NCBI GenBank assembly: GCA_021014325.1
Contig: CM037461.1
Coordinates: 211,501-275,500, forward strand
DNA from: Plazaster borealis
Taxonomy: Eukaryota; Echinodermata; Asteroidea; Forcipulatida; Labidiasteridae
Reading direction: 5' to 3'
Length of the DNA stretch: 64,000 bases
Part shown: piece after piece, positions 1 through 12,439 of the stretch
How the letters are laid out: each line of letters begins with the position of its first letter
Position numbering within the stretch: position 1 is the first letter of the stretch
Notes under the pieces: generated by a model
What the model was told of the DNA's origin: nothing
What the model saw: the letters and a program-made list of their open reading frames with translations, nothing else
Database searches by the model: none
Translations under genes and position numbers: made by a program

Positions 1-704
1 ATGTAAACTATTGTGTAAATCTGTGATCATTTTAATTTTTAATCTCACCTACGGTACACCATATTTCATTCAGAAATACTTCAAAGAATGTTAGCACTTG
101 TATAAACTTATTAAAGAGTCGTTCTGCAGAACCGATCGTCATTAATGTAATACCCATCAGAATTGAAACGAAAACAAATTACCATGGAAATAGATCATAT
201 TTGATAATTTGACGTCAGAGACGCCCACGTGAGAAATAATTTACCCAGAAATCATCAGACAGCGCCACGAATTAATCAAATCGATTGGGAAACAGATGGT
301 CGCAATGAATCATATAATACTCTCATTATTGTATTGCGCTGAAATATTTCAGAGAACAAATAAATGGATTAAATTATTTAAATGTCAAAAAACTGTTAAT
401 CTAATGCAGTCCTTGCACTCAAATTAAATTGTAAAGGCATCTTTTCTAGCTCTTCTTGACCTCAAAAGAATTGTGAAAATTGAATCGACAACTCTAATTC
501 TAGCCCTACAATCACACCTTATTGCGCCCACCATGAAAATAATCACCTATGGAGACATTGGTTTACTGTTTGAATAACCCATTAACGGAGGATCTACAAG
601 CAGTTTCAGTTACCCACAACCAACATTGATGCAACACCTTGTTTGTCGTGTTCCTACTATTAAACAAGTTGCAACCAAACACACACATAAACTTCCAGAA
701 GCAA
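1..704. other. AT-rich non-coding stretch
   Basis: I see no exon with splice sites, no RNA gene and no clear repeat here. If the EF-hand/Rab-like gene continues, this would be intron or intergenic DNA. Confidence 0.4.
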
Positions 705-885
705 ACAAACGCAGGTTGGATACTTCACAGAGGCAACGGAGACAATTACCTCTTTTGGTCATTGCCTTGGTGCCCCTTGAAAGGTCCAGTATCAAGGTCA
801 TTTGCCCTCATATAGAGGTGCCCTGAACTATCAGTGAAAACTGCCCTTGCCCTTACAACGACAAAGTATTAGGCCTGCAAACGAT
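705..885. repeat. Dispersed element with GGGGCAACGGAGGCAATTG core (copy 1)
   Basis: The segment shares its core (gaggcaacggagacaatt, and cattgccttggtgcccc) with stretches at 5450-5640 and 6098-6282, partly in the opposite orientation. The other two copies carry atcaggcctgat-like ends. I read this as a short non-autonomous DNA element; no ends or target duplications could be fixed for this copy. Confidence 0.45.
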
Positions 886-989
886 CACTCAGGCTGTATG
901 GACCCTGAAACGAGACCTGGACATGTCGTTCATTATTATTTTACCAAGCTGATAGAAAATGCAACCAGGTGGTAGACAAAGGTCATTTT

Positions 990-1080
990 TGAAATTGACG
1001 TACGGCTTAGGCTTGGGCTTTAGTTGATGGGCTCCGTGAGCATAAGCCAGAGCCTAAGCCAACGCCATGGTTTCGAATGT
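990..1080. repeat. Fold-back element, AGCCTAAGCC family (short copy)
   Basis: Inverted arms cttaggcttgggctt and agcctaagcc lie around a short loop and end in gtttcgaatg. The same arm motif occurs at 26293-26455, 31377-31540 and about 31790-31870, so this is a short miniature inverted-repeat element. Confidence 0.5.
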
Positions 1081-1290
1081 TTTTAGTATTCTTATATAAA
1101 TTATTTTGTTTTTTATGACCAGGGGCTGGTGGAAGACACATCTTTTTGACGACAATTTTAAACTTTTGTACTTCCGTGGACTACTCCTGGTCAAGACGTG
1201 TTTAGTGTCCGAAGATTAAAAATATATGAAAATAAAATAAAAGGGGCTACATTCTTTGAAAATGTGCGATCAATTCAGATCTGAACAAAC

Positions 1291-1478
1291 CTCTCTGGTA
1301 CAAGGTTATCTTCCGAATCATCAGCATCGTTCCCAAAATATCCCCCTTTCTCTCCAGTCGCCCCCGTTGAGACTTCACTTCTAGGTTCCTCGTCAATCAC
1401 GGACAAGATCCGACCGGCTCCCACGTTCATTCTGCCCGGTGTGATACAGTCTAAAGACTGCCGCGGGACTCGGTCCAA
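1291..1478 (-). CDS. Possible linker exon of the EF-hand/Rab-like gene
   Basis: On the minus strand an open frame of about 62 codons begins after a possible acceptor (gtgag|TTGGAC) and reaches a possible donor (GAGAG|GTTTGT) at 1291, splice phase 2. The translation is hydrophilic and acidic, with GRILSVIDEEPRSEV near the middle. From memory this resembles the linker between coiled coil and GTPase domain in CRACR2A/RASEF-type proteins, where a similar R-I-x-S-V-x-E-E-x-P segment occurs. Neither splice site is strong and the acceptor lacks a good pyrimidine tract. It may be an ordinary open frame; only its orientation and amino-acid character link it to the exons upstream at 8-17 kb. Confidence 0.35.
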
Positions 1479-1499
1479 CTCACCTCAATCGAAATGTCC

Positions 1500-4430
1500 A
1501 GATTTCACTTTATCTTCATGCATTTCTAGCACTCAAATCTTACAGTATTTTGAGGTATGGTTGTTAAATTCAACTTTATCGGAGTGACAAACTCTCTACA
1601 ATATTGGCCTCCACTCAGTCATTGAAACATAATGTTAAGTTATAAACCACGCATATTTTCGAACAATAGCATGCTGCACCTCTGTGGATTTCGTAGTCTT
1701 TGTTCAGGCCGTACCAAAGTCACCATAGCAAGTCGACAGGTTCAACTACTAGATTCTTTCTACACGGTTTTGTAACTCCATTGTTGCAGCCCTTTTCCGC
1801 TTGAGATTACAGCGACCTACAAATACAAGGTTGCCTACATTCAAAATACCCAATTACTCAAAGTGTATGGACAATAGATTTTTGTTTTGGTTTTGCTTTT
1901 ATCAAGAAACTCGCCCAACCGTAGATTATTGCACAGCGGAACAGAAATTTCCACAATAAAACGCAAGGTTTAAATATCTTGAACCTTTCACCAATGATAT
2001 GTAGCCGAATTATTGTGAAATTCATCACGTTGTTTTGTTGTACACACAATTCAGCACCCTTGTTACGTGTACGGGCTTTTTCTCAGCAAATATTTGTGTA
2101 GGACTCTGTTTTGTGCAAATACGCCACTCTTTACTCTGACTGTCCTTCGCTGTACCAACAAGATTATTAATACGTATAAATGAAACAATTAGCAAACAGG
2201 TTTTAATTAAATTCTATTTGAGGTGGACATTAAGCGAGGGTTCAGGAAACAATGGGCTCTTGGATAGTTTAATTATCAACACATCTACGAGTAATTATAA
2301 GTAGGAACAATTGTATCAAAATGGTTTTGATTGGTAAAAATCCCATACAATACTCAAAGCTTTTTTTGAAAAAAGGCTTATCTGTTATAAATAGTTGAAT
2401 TTATCCTGCCAAACTATCTCCAATGTTTTATAGTGGGTACAACCATTATCTCTTTATGGAAGAAGTAGGTTCTGAACGGCCGTTTGATTTATTGTCGATG
2501 TTTCGACTATGCGTGCTCTGGTCGTCTCAATGGTCGCATTCTGAGACTTGCTAGTCGAAACGTTAAGAACAAACTGCTCTCCTTCACTTTCTCCCAAAAA
2601 TTGTTTTACATGGTTGTGCAGCAAAAATTACACAAAAATTATTGTCTTATCTAGCTTCAATAATGCAGAACCTAAACTCATCCACCCCATAATACCCTTT
2701 TCACAGTACCGAGCCAATTCTAAGGAAATAAAACCCCGGGAGATTCCTGGGGAATGTTAACCCCACCACCACCCCAAGTTCGTCTTACATTTTTTTTTCC
2801 TGGGAAAATTAAACACTCAGTATAACTACGCTAACCCCGGGGTAAATGACCCTATACTCCCTCAGAGGAGTTCGCCGGGGTATATAAGCAATTCAAGTGC
2901 GAACAAGTCAGCCAAAGTTTCCCGGGAAGTTCCCGGGTTCCGTCTAATGTGAAAGAGCTGTACATTTTTATGTGCTAACTTAAAAATAACATCCCAAATG
3001 TCACGGGCATACAGAACGTGCGGTTAATCCTTGCATTGGTCCCTTGTTCTATTGATTTTTACAGTTACACTATTTAACCCAAGGTGAACTGCCACAAGGA
3101 CAAATACCCGTGGAATTCACACACAAACTACAGACATGTACAATAATAAATGTATCGATAATGATGACGTCAATTCTTCAAATGTGGTTCTGAAAAAAGC
3201 TTAACATGAAAGTCTTATTGCAACATGTGCTCATACTTTTGCGATTACAAAATAGTGATTAACGCGATCGTACGAGAATTTTAACAGAGTAGTTCTAAAT
3301 TGGTTAACTTACGACTGTGCAGTGACAAACTACCATAATTTATAGAAAAAGAAATAAACAAAACAAATTAAACAGACAAACAAATACTTAAATACCAAAA
3401 CACTTTCATTTTCTTTTGAATACACACTGCAAATCTAACACTATTTATGGGGGAAAACGAACAAAACAAATTAAACAAAACAAAATAAACAAAATAAACA
3501 AAAGCTTGTATTCCTTTTTGAACAGAAACTGGATGTACAAATGTCTCAATAATGTTTATTCCATTATATATATTTTATGTTTTGTACGAGTTGTACGTAT
3601 CCATTGTCTTTATGTTTATGGAAAGAAACATCTCGTTGTTGAAAATGTTTTAAACTTGTGCTTTTCCCTACTGTGCCAACAAATCTTCTTATCCAAAGAT
3701 TTAAAACTAAAAAATAATTCAAAAAATCAGGGTGTTTTGTTTCATTACAATATTTCCACGGGTATAGTCATTAATTTAGAGTTCAAAATACATACGAAGT
3801 AAATTGACATATTAAAAGAGAATAGATTTTACACAATTCGTAAAATTGATAACAATTTTGGCCATATCAAAACTTTGATGATAATTTTTGCGTCATCGAA
3901 CGTCAATTAGATTCGTTTAGAGTCATTTCGCAATTCTGCAGTTATTTCTGAAACGTGGAACGACACTGTGGTTGTTCATTTCCATTGTTAATATTTCGTT
4001 ATCAATGCAGTTGACAAATTTGCTCGTCGGCTCAACAGCAAAAAACAACAATACATAAGTTGAGGACAAAAAAATGATGATTACAAATTCCGTTTGCCAA
4101 CCGATCCAAAACCGAATCGTGACGTCACAATTAGACATTCATGCGGAAATATTATTCAAAGTCGTGCTGTTTCCTAATTGGGTGAATTCCCGTCATTCTG
4201 CTAAACAAACTTTCACATAGAGTTATGTTTGCTGAACTTCCTACAGACAGCATTTCCCAAATGAATATGTTCATATTTCTGTAGCTTACCGGTGTTGAAT
4301 ATGAGAGTTATCTTTGGAAACAATGCATCTCGAGCCTGACTATGAAATAATTTTATGGAAAAGTTATTAACGAACTATGGATTCTATCGCAGAATAAACT
4401 TTGAATAGTTAATGATTACTATATGAATAA
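1500..4430. other. Non-coding stretch with a CCCGGG-rich patch
   Basis: Mostly AT-rich with no supported exon. A GC-rich patch at about 2695-2950 repeats cccggg/ccccggg words on both strands and may be the remains of a fold-back element. The frame at 3416-3802 is A/T-driven and not convincing. Coiled-coil exons of the EF-hand gene could lie here unseen. Confidence 0.4.
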
Positions 4431-4436
4431 TAATAA

Positions 4437-4565
4437 ATAACGCTCAGTTTTTGCATAGCGCTTTGACTACGTCAAATCGGAAAGACAAAGTTAAGCGTGA
4501 TGCTCAAGGACACAAGTGCGATGAGCAGAACCCGAACCAACACTCTGACAAAACCAGACTTCGAG
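4437..4565 (-). repeat. tRNA-like SINE remnant (copy 1)
   Basis: Read on the minus strand, a gggttc-type B-box-like word is followed by a tail resembling cacttgtgtcc...gagca, as in the copies at 5160-5275 (minus) and 13690-13805 (plus). It is degenerate and may derive from any of several SINE families. Confidence 0.35.
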
Positions 4566-5159
4566 TTTAGTACCACCACACATTATTTCTGGAGATGACT
4601 AAAAATTACTGTATTATGTCAGAATCAGATGGGTTTTGTGTATGTCTGTGAACTGTCCAGGTGTGGCAGATAACAGTCGATAAGCTTTTAATTTGAATTC
4701 AGCGCGCCACAATCAGGCGATTAAAGGAGCTAACCAATAAGTTCATTTTGTGTAAGTGCTTACAACAAAACAACTAAATAAATCGATTAAAATTAACACA
4801 TTAGCCAACTGTGCCGTAAAAAGACAATGAAAATCACACTCTGTTGGACAAACAGCAGTGATGGGAAATTAACAAGTGGGACACATCGAAGGGTTCAAAC
4901 TTGATAATATACAATGGCTACCTCAGTTCCTTCCCGCACAAATTTATGGGCAGTTCACAAAGTCATGTTTCAAGTTATCTTGAAAATATCAGCATAAAGA
5001 AAACAATTCTTGTTTACTCTACCGCGAAATTTTTGTTCAACTCAACAAGTGATATAAGATGGAATTTATTAAAAATAATTTGAAACAAATTTATCCAAAG
5101 TATTTTGTCCATGTTCACTACTTCTACTTCGTTACCCGGCAGAGTTTATAAGTTGGGAT

Positions 5160-5275
5160 ATAAACGCCAATGAGCAATTTAATTAATTGTCTTGCTCAAT
5201 GACACAAGTGCCGGGACCGAGATTTGAACCCACTCGGCCACCAGAACTTGAATGCTGTGCGCTGGACGCTAACTA
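5160..5275 (-). repeat. tRNA-derived SINE head (copy 2)
   Basis: The minus strand reads ggtggccgagtgggttcaaatctcggtcc, which combines an A-box-like and a B-box-like word, then cattgagcaagacaat, also seen at 13690-13805. The two boxes are closer than in a real tRNA, so this is a SINE remnant and not a tRNA gene. Confidence 0.5.
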
Positions 5276-5449
5276 TGATTGAAAACGTCATTGGAAAAAA
5301 GTTAACGGTGACTACGGCAAGTTATGTTGAAAGTAGAAGACCTATAAAAATTCTTTAAAAAAATATAATTCTAAAGATAACCGATTGTAAAGTTAGTACC
5401 GGAACCCATAAAAAAAGAGAGAACAAATTTACAGTCTAAAATAATACTG

Positions 5450-5640
5450 CAGACCTGATGCACCATTAATATTGAAAGGGCGAGGGCACCAAGGCGTTAA
5501 CTCCTAAAGTTTGTAAATAGAACTTCTATAAGGAAATTGTAATTTCTATTGGGAAAATGTCAATGGGGCATCAAGGCAATGACCATACAGGGGCAACGGA
5601 GGCAATTGTCTTCGTTGCCTCCGTGACGTATCAGGCCTGA
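5450..5640. repeat. Dispersed element with GGGGCAACGGAGGCAATTG core (copy 2)
   Basis: Begins near cagacctgatgca and ends at cgtatcaggcctgatac, with aggggcaacggaggcaattg inside followed by its inverted match gttgcctccgt. It is colinear with the copy at 6098-6282. Confidence 0.55.
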
Positions 5641-6097
5641 TACTGTCCAGTCAAAAAATAAACTAAAACAAATAAAATGGTATTTGAAAAAAACTAAGAG
5701 TCACTGTCGTTTTTTTCGAATGCGGCATTCGAAATAAACATGTAAATGAATTTGATCAAATGTATGACGAAACACAAAACCATTTTTCGCTGTTGACACA
5801 AAAACATTCGCATGTTGACAAAATGTGAGTTTATTAAAAACCGGATGATGGAAATAAATATAATATTTCAAGAACCAATGATGTAACTTTAAAAACTACC
5901 TATTGTGGTTTCACCCTCCACCCACTCCAACCCACTAGACACCATCAGGTGTGCCGGTATAAACCCATCAGAACCCAGTGTTAAACCCATATTCTTTGTG
6001 ATTGTTATTCTATCGTTATGTATTTGAAATCCCAGTGCGATCCGGTTTATCTTGTATTACGTCGGCGGGAGACCGGTAGGTGCGGTCCCAGACCTTA

Positions 6098-6282
6098 TAT
6101 CAGGCCTGATGCGTCGTTTTGGAAAGGAAATGGGCACCAAGGCGTTTTCTCATTGGTAAAGGGTACTATCTATTAGGAAATTGGGAACTTCTATTAGAAC
6201 ATTTCAAGGAGCACCGAGGCAATAACCAGGGGCAACGGCAGCAGTTGCCTCCGTTGCCTCTATGTACAGACCTGTATTATTG
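6098..6282. repeat. Dispersed element with GGGGCAACGGAGGCAATTG core (copy 3)
   Basis: Starts at atcaggcctgatgc and contains gggcaccaaggcgttt and ggggcaacggcagcagttgcctccgttgcct pieces in the same order as 5450-5640. The short frame across it is not a gene. Confidence 0.55.
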
Positions 6283-6477
6283 TGCAACAAGTACACACTA
6301 CCTATACTTCCAGTAACAGACTTAGCTTGAGTGACAAATAATTTAGATAAGGACAATTCCTACTTCAGATGTTATCTCGTCTACTCGAACATCACTCATG
6401 GTTACTGTTTGATGGACATCACGCAAATTATACAAATATTTCCAATGCATTTATTAATTTAAATGTATACATTAATG

Positions 6478-6625
6478 GGGTTTAGTTTTTGTTTGTTTGT
6501 TTGTTTGTTGGAGTTTTGCTTGTTTGTTGGGGTGTTTGTTGGGGTGTTGGGGTGTTGGGGTGTTTGTTGGTTTGTTGGGGTGTTTGTTTGTTGGTTGTTT
6601 GTTTGTTTGTTTGTTTGTGTGGATT
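6478..6625. repeat. Simple repeat (TTTG)n with GGGGTGTT blocks
   Basis: About 150 bases of gtttgtttg and ttggggtgttggggtg runs. The opposite-strand equivalent occurs at 53196-53372. Long frames on both strands here come from the repeat only. Confidence 0.9.
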
Positions 6626-7084
6626 TGTATGAGTTAGTTTCATTTATATCCTCTAGATTTTGTTTAACACACAACTCTAAAAAATCTTTAAAATTTCCAC
6701 GACGTTTTATAATTTAATTTAATAAAAACGACGAAATAACCTAATATGTTTTATACAAGTTGATATCCGGCTTATTTCGATAGCGGCAATCGATACAACC
6801 AACGGTGATTTGTGGAAAATTGAAATGCTGTTTGCATGTCTTTACAGTATTTCGTTAATATTTCCCCTGAAATTTGGTGCTGTTTTGAATGTTATAACAA
6901 CAGATTCTTCAGATAAAATTAAAGTTTCATAGCTCCATTGCTTCGTCTTTTTATACTGGTATAAATCTAGGTTGCCTGACTGTAGTAAAACTTGACCGAT
7001 ATGCTTTATTGGTTAGGCCAGGGACATACAGGGAATTTATTAATGGCCATTAATGCTGGGTTGACAAACGCTATAGTTTACGAG

Positions 7085-8050
7085 TTTATTAAATGCATAC
7101 AGTACAGAGACCAGTCAGGGTGGGGTTTGGACTCACATCTGAAAACCATTTATTGACAAGTGTTTTAGATTTCGTTTACATCACCTTTGCGATTTAAATT
7201 ATTCGATGAGTACAATATTTTATGTCATATTTTTGAAGACAATTAAGAAGTATTTTGTTTTCAGGAACGCTCTTTACCCTCCGAGCAGCCACGGGAAAAG
7301 AAAAAATACATGCTGGATCCCCGGGGAGCGCACGAGAGGCAGATTGTATTACGGGTAAATAACTGTAATTTTGGAGCACAATTCTTGTTCTAGTGGTCTG
7401 AACAGATGAAAAGATGTTCCCTGGACCCACACACTAAAGATTGAAGCATTCTGGAAATGTACACATTGGTTCACTACTCATTTTCAAAAAAAATAGTACA
7501 TTTTAAAATCCGCACCCCCGGCCCTCTGCAAACTGCCATTGTAAATAATCAATGGTATTTCACCCAGCTTTCCCACACTATTTGTCAACTTCTTAGTTCA
7601 CTCACCCAGAACTCACTACAGTATATGAAATAGGGGTGTTTAAAGGTAGTTTAAAAAAAGCGGAATTGATCCACACATTTTGTAGTTATACAAAAAAGTA
7701 TGAAGCAGGTCTTCCCGCCTGCTCCCTGTGGCTGCTCGGATTAAAAACCTACCAGGGCGGTGTTCGAACACCCGTTTTGAGAACTATTTCTTGGCAACTG
7801 CTTTAGGTTGGTTTACATTTACGCGTTGTGATTTTAATAAGCGAATATATAAACGTTTTGACGTCACTATTTAGACGACCAATCAGAGTGTGTATTGTTT
7901 AGGAACTCTCTATAACAACCAACCAGTGTGGGATCCGAACTCCCATCCCGGGAACAATTTCTTGACAAGTGTTTTATGTTTGTGTCACTGTCAACCATGT
8001 TTTGGTTTTAACAAACGGATAGATACATTGCAACTCTACAAGGTAGGCCG
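7085..8050. repeat. Three related repeat fragments with a TTGACAAGTGTTTTA-type core
   Basis: Fragments at about 7085-7190, 7735-7830 and 7905-8000 share a word of the form ttcttgacaagtgttttaggtttg after a cccg/gggaac-like start with gttcgaac- or gatccgaac-like words. They look like pieces of one dispersed, possibly tRNA-derived, repeat. They lie within or beside the presumed intron after the 8516-8163 exon. Confidence 0.4.
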
Positions 8051-8162
8051 ATAATTATCGTGTTCTATTTTCAAGATTTTACTGTCTTTAAGGTGCCTCC
8101 TGAAATACCAAATCAAACTACCACATAGATGAACTAACTATTAAGAATGATTTCAAGCATAC

Positions 8163-8516
8163 CATGGAATAAGGGATTGAGATCCAGACAGCTGTCCGGA
8201 GAACGCCTCCCACGATATTTGACCATTTGACGGCTGGCTCTTCCGCCGTGCTTGCTCCGTTTTCGACCGCATAAAAAGTGTCTCCACACTCTGAAATCCT
8301 TCCGTGAACTCGGAAATAGTGATCTTTCCATCGCCATTTATATCTAGCTCACGAAATACATCAATAAGTTCGTTTTCTCTGATGGCCAAATCGGCACAGA
8401 GTTCTTTCAAATCTTCGTACTCGATACATCCGCTGTTGTTCAAATCACAAGCGGCAAAAAGCTGCTGTATTCTTGCCTCGTCCAGTCGCTCCATTACTAA
8501 AGAATTCTCAGTACAA
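8163..8516 (-). CDS. EF-hand pair exon (single-exon cassette B) of a RASEF/CRACR2A-like protein
   Basis: Minus-strand exon of 354 bases with two canonical EF-hand loops, DLNNSGCIEYED and DINGDGKITISE, each flanked by helices (QQLFAACD, LIDVFREL, FTEGF). A short tail follows with WEAFSGQLSG, as in RASEF-type proteins. EF-hands bind calcium; in the large Rab GTPases they sit ahead of a coiled coil and a C-terminal Rab domain. The donor is CCATG|GTATGC, phase 2. The only phase-2-compatible acceptor is gtgag|T at 8516, which has a poor pyrimidine tract. Alternatively the frame starts at its own ATG at 8494 (MERLDEAR). The first loop ends in D rather than E. Unlike cassette A at 17.4/14.6 kb, both EF-hands share one exon. 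Family assignment is by recalled motif similarity. Confidence 0.8.
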
Positions 8517-8529
8517 CTCACTCACATGG

Positions 8530-10490
8530 TAAAATTTAGTATTGCACAGTTAGTAGTTCGAAAACTCAAGTGTTGACGCTGTTTCTCATAGTACTTGTCA
8601 GTCTCGACCTTGCGAAATTTCAAAACCTTAGAAACTGTTACAATAAACTTGACGAATATCTCAAGGTATGTTGCAGACCAAAATATGTTTCGACGTCTGT
8701 TCTCGGTGACAGCTACATGTAAAACATACCAACAATGAGCTGGAAAGTAGAGCAAGTGCTTGAAAGTAGACTAACAATGGTGTATTGTTTAAACAGCACT
8801 TTGAAACAACTCTCCTAGTGATAATTCCGCAACTCAATCTCAGTCATCGATGGTATTTCTCAAGTAATAACGTACCGGTATCCATAAAGTATTACAGCAA
8901 TAATGGCTGATGTATAACACAAACTGTAGAACACCAAACATACACGCAGTTGATCTGGTTTTATTCAGTGTACACTTTACTGATAAGCCGTGGCACGAAC
9001 ATGAGAAACACAGCCAAACAGTACAGCGTCGAGATGTACGTATTGTTCATGAAAAATATGAAAAAACAAACGCGCACACCTGTTGCCGTCTCATTTGCAT
9101 AAGTATGCATAATTAAACTGGATGAACTGATGTCGAGTAGGTTGTGTATTTTGTGCTGGCATGCTGGTGTAGTGTTGAGTTTGTCCTTCGGTTTGAATGA
9201 CTATAACCCACGCTGTGCTGTCCCACCATATGGCCACAGTCCTAGATAAGCAGTAATCTCATGGAAAATAACTCAATTGAATCATGATTGAATTTGTATG
9301 CAAGCTACCTCCAGTGTTAAAGGGGAATGCAGTGCCCCAAACTGTTTAATTGGCACAACTAGCGGCTACGGCTACTGCTGTTGCCAAGGGTGTTGCTATG
9401 GGCATCATATTCATTAAAGCATGACGTGACGATCAAGCCGCCACTAATTTAAACGCTGCAAAAGTACGGAATTAGTATCAAGGAAACTCTGTCTGATAGA
9501 GCTGTTTCAGCACAACAAGTAGCTAAGTACACAAAATTGTGCTTGCCAGAATATTACCAGCCGAGGCACTATATCACATGTACCATCTCGACTGGTATCC
9601 TGCTCATTTTTGCTAAGCAGAAAACTGTTAGGCAATATTTTCTGATTAAGCAGCTCTGTGAAATTTGGCCCTGGAAGTTTACTGAATATACAAATTATAC
9701 ATTCACAATTGCTTGTTACGAACTTTTGCAATCACTTAATTAAAGCACGCAAAGTAAACGTGCATAATTCTTGAATATAGTTTGAGCTATAAATATGCAC
9801 ATTATTAACTTATAACTGCAGCAACACACATTATTGGAGGTTTACATATAAAAACATTTTGTTTGAGAAACCCGTGTCCCTAAAAACAGAAAACAATTCT
9901 TCCTAGATTTATAGGAACATGGCGTCCGTACGGTCGGCGCCTGGTAATCTATACGTGTGAACGTAAATTACAACTGTGGTGCAAATTCGTGTAACTTCTT
10001 GTGCTAAGTTATGTTGGACAGAACTCTAACTTGATACCGGGGGCTTTTAAAGTGGAAAATGCCGTCAAGGTGTATTGTTGTTGGTTGAGGCAACACTACT
10101 AAAGATGGTTTTAGTCTGCACAGATCCCCATCTGATCCAAAACCTACGAATTTGGACGAAACATACCTAACCCTAACTACCAAATTTCACTGGTAGGTTG
10201 TGGTGTGTTTATTGCAAAACATGCAGGGAACGGGAATGAATTTACTCTGCCATTAGCTAGGGGTAATTTACCTTGAAGTTTTTGTATTCCAAACACTATC
10301 ATTGAGAGATGTTGAATGGGGCACAGTCAAACAACAAAGCAGCTTTAGTTAAAAGAACCTTACACGAAAGCAGAATCCTTTGTACATTATTTTCGCTACA
10401 GGCCTGGAATTCATATTTGAGGGCTAGGTCATTTTCATTTTGCAGAGGTCATTTCCATTGGAAAATTAAATAGTCTGTTTGAAACTTTTG
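8530..10490. other. Non-coding stretch
   Basis: I see no exon with supported splice sites here. If the exons at 13.1 and 8.5 kb are joined, this is intron. The short frames at 8910-9116 and 9507-9743 have no coding character. Confidence 0.4.
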
Positions 10491-10494
10491 GTAG

Positions 10495-10755
10495 GACACC
10501 AAAGCCTTGGCCTCCGCGGCTTCATGCCTGCGTGTATATAGGTTCGAATCCCACCTCAGACGTATTGTGGATTGGGTTTTCAGTCCCTACCTGATTGCAT
10601 GGGTTTTCCCCAGTTCGGGTTTTCCCCGTTTGGGGTTTTCTTCCCACATCTAAAACTGATCTTTTCTTTATTGTTTCCTATATTCACCATCCTATTATTG
10701 GCACTTGCGCTGTTGGATGTGTAACGAATAAGTAAATCAATCAATCAATCAAGTG
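10495..10755 (+). repeat. tRNA-derived SINE with (AATC)n tail
   Basis: The head has a B-box word ggttcgaatccc near 10540 with an A-box-like tggcctccgcgg upstream. A body with gggttttcccc repeats and cttcccacatctaaaactga follows, and it ends in gtaacgaataagtaaatcaatcaatcaatcaa at about 10720-10752. An RNA polymerase III head, a conserved body and a short-word tail are the standard SINE layout. No protein is encoded. Confidence 0.8.
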
Positions 10756-11249
10756 GAATGACAGCATTTTAGATGAAAAAGCCATATATTATATGTATCT
10801 CAATGTAACCCAACTAGACATAATATATATATATATATATTTTGAATAAAGCCACAAACTATAAGATCTCTTTAAAGCTGTTATTCTTTCCCGAACTGAA
10901 GGAAGAATAAAGCATTCTTGAATCAAGGTTGGGGCTGCACGTGAATTAACCGGATGGCAGGTGTGAAATGTAAGCATATACGTTACCTTCATATGGGTCA
11001 AGTGGACCTAAACTGCACCCACTAAGGGTCCTTGATATTTACCATGTAAGAATTGTTTACTGTCTCTCTTTGTATTTTGCATATGAATATGACGTTGACA
11101 TAGAACTGAGTTTTACTGCTACCACCATACGACCTGGACAGTTCTTACCAAGGCCCTAAAGATAAGCGTATTGTACTCAATGCAGTATGTACAGACAAAA
11201 TAATTATGGCTGGTGAAAATAATGTTAAATGGGTATATTATAGTTTGAG

Positions 11250-12435
11250 ATCACAGTTTGTGGATCCAGCTTTCTGATCAAAGTTTGGGATGCCAGTTTG
11301 GGATGCCTGTTTGTGGTTCCAGGTTTTGGTCAGCTTGGGATGCCAGTGTAAGGACCCTGTTTGGGATGCCAGTTTGTGGACCCAGTTTGGGATGTGATGC
11401 CAGTTTGTGGACCCAGTTTGGGATGCCAGTTTGTGGACCCAGTTTGGGATGCCAGTTTGTGGACCCAGTTTGGGATGCCAGTTTGTCATCCCAGTTTGAG
11501 ATCAGTGTATAAGATTCTAGTCTGTCATCCAAGTTTGTGTGACCAGTTTGGGATGCCAGTTTGTGGACCCAGTTTGGGATGCCAGTTTGTGGACCCAGTT
11601 TGGGATGTGGTGCCAGTTTGTGGACCCAGTTTGGGATGTGATGCCAGTTTGTGGACCCAGTTTGGGATGTGATGCCAGTTTGTGGACCCAGTTTGGGATG
11701 CCAGTTTGTGGACCCAGTTTGGGATGCCAGTTTGTCATCCCAGTTTGAGATCAGAGTATAAGATTCTAGTCTGTCATCCAAGTTTGTGTGACTAGTTTGG
11801 GATGCCAGTTTGTGGACCCAGTTTGGGATGCCAGTTTGTAGACCCAGTTTGGGATGCCACTTTGTGGACCCAGTTTGGGATGCCACTTTGTCATCCCAGT
11901 TTGAGATCAGAGTATAATATTCTAGTCTTTCATCCAAGTTTGTGTGACCAGTTTAGGATGCCAGTTTGTGGACCCAGTTTGGGATGTGTTGCCAGTTTGT
12001 GGACCCAGTTTGGGCAGTGATGCCAGTTTGTGGACCCAGTTTGGGATGCCAGTTTGTGGACCCAGTTTTGGGATGTGTTGCCAGTTTGTGGACCCACTTT
12101 GGGATGTGATGCCAGTTTGTGGACCCAGTTTGGGATGCCAGTTTGTCATCCCAGTTTGGGATGGGATGCCAGTTTGTGGACCCAGTTTGGGAAGCCAGTT
12201 TGTGGACCCAGTTTGGGATGCGAGTTTGTCATCCCAGTTTGAGATCAGAGTATAAGATTGTAGTCTGTCATCCAAGTTTGTGTGACCAGTTTGGGATGCC
12301 AGTTTGTGGACCCAGTTTGGGATGTGTTGCCAGTTTGTGGACCCAGTTTGGGATGTGATGCCAGTTTGTGGACCCAGTTTTGGATGCCACTTTGAGGTCC
12401 CCGTTTTTGATCCCAGTTTATGGTGCCAGTTTTTG
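11250..12435. repeat. Minisatellite with GGGATGCCAGTTTGTGGACCCAGTTT unit and higher-order structure
   Basis: About 1.2 kb of tandem copies of a roughly 25-base unit made of two related halves (gccagtttgtggaccc, agtttgggat). A distinct spacer unit (catcccagtttgagatcagagtataagatt...gtctgtcatccaagtttgtgtgacc) recurs near 11485, 11735, 11890 and 12230, giving a longer period. Units vary by inserted gtgat or gtgtt. Open frames exist on both strands, up to 219 codons, because the unit has few stop words; they are repeat translations and not genes. Confidence 0.95.
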
Positions 12436-12439
12436 GATC

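Noticed and set aside
3416..3802. 128-codon plus-strand frame
   Set aside because: A/T-driven composition, non-ATG start and no motif; chance frame.
5200..5260. Possible tRNA gene on the minus strand
   Set aside because: A- and B-box-like words are too close together and no cloverleaf can be drawn; it matches a SINE tail seen elsewhere.
11278..11937. 219-codon minus-strand frame
   Set aside because: It is the translation of the minisatellite unit (repeated GSTNWHPKLGPQTGIPNWVHKL-like words split by unit drift), not a protein gene.
11250..12435. CRISPR-like regular repeats
   Set aside because: Units are contiguous with no unique spacers, and the genome is eukaryotic.
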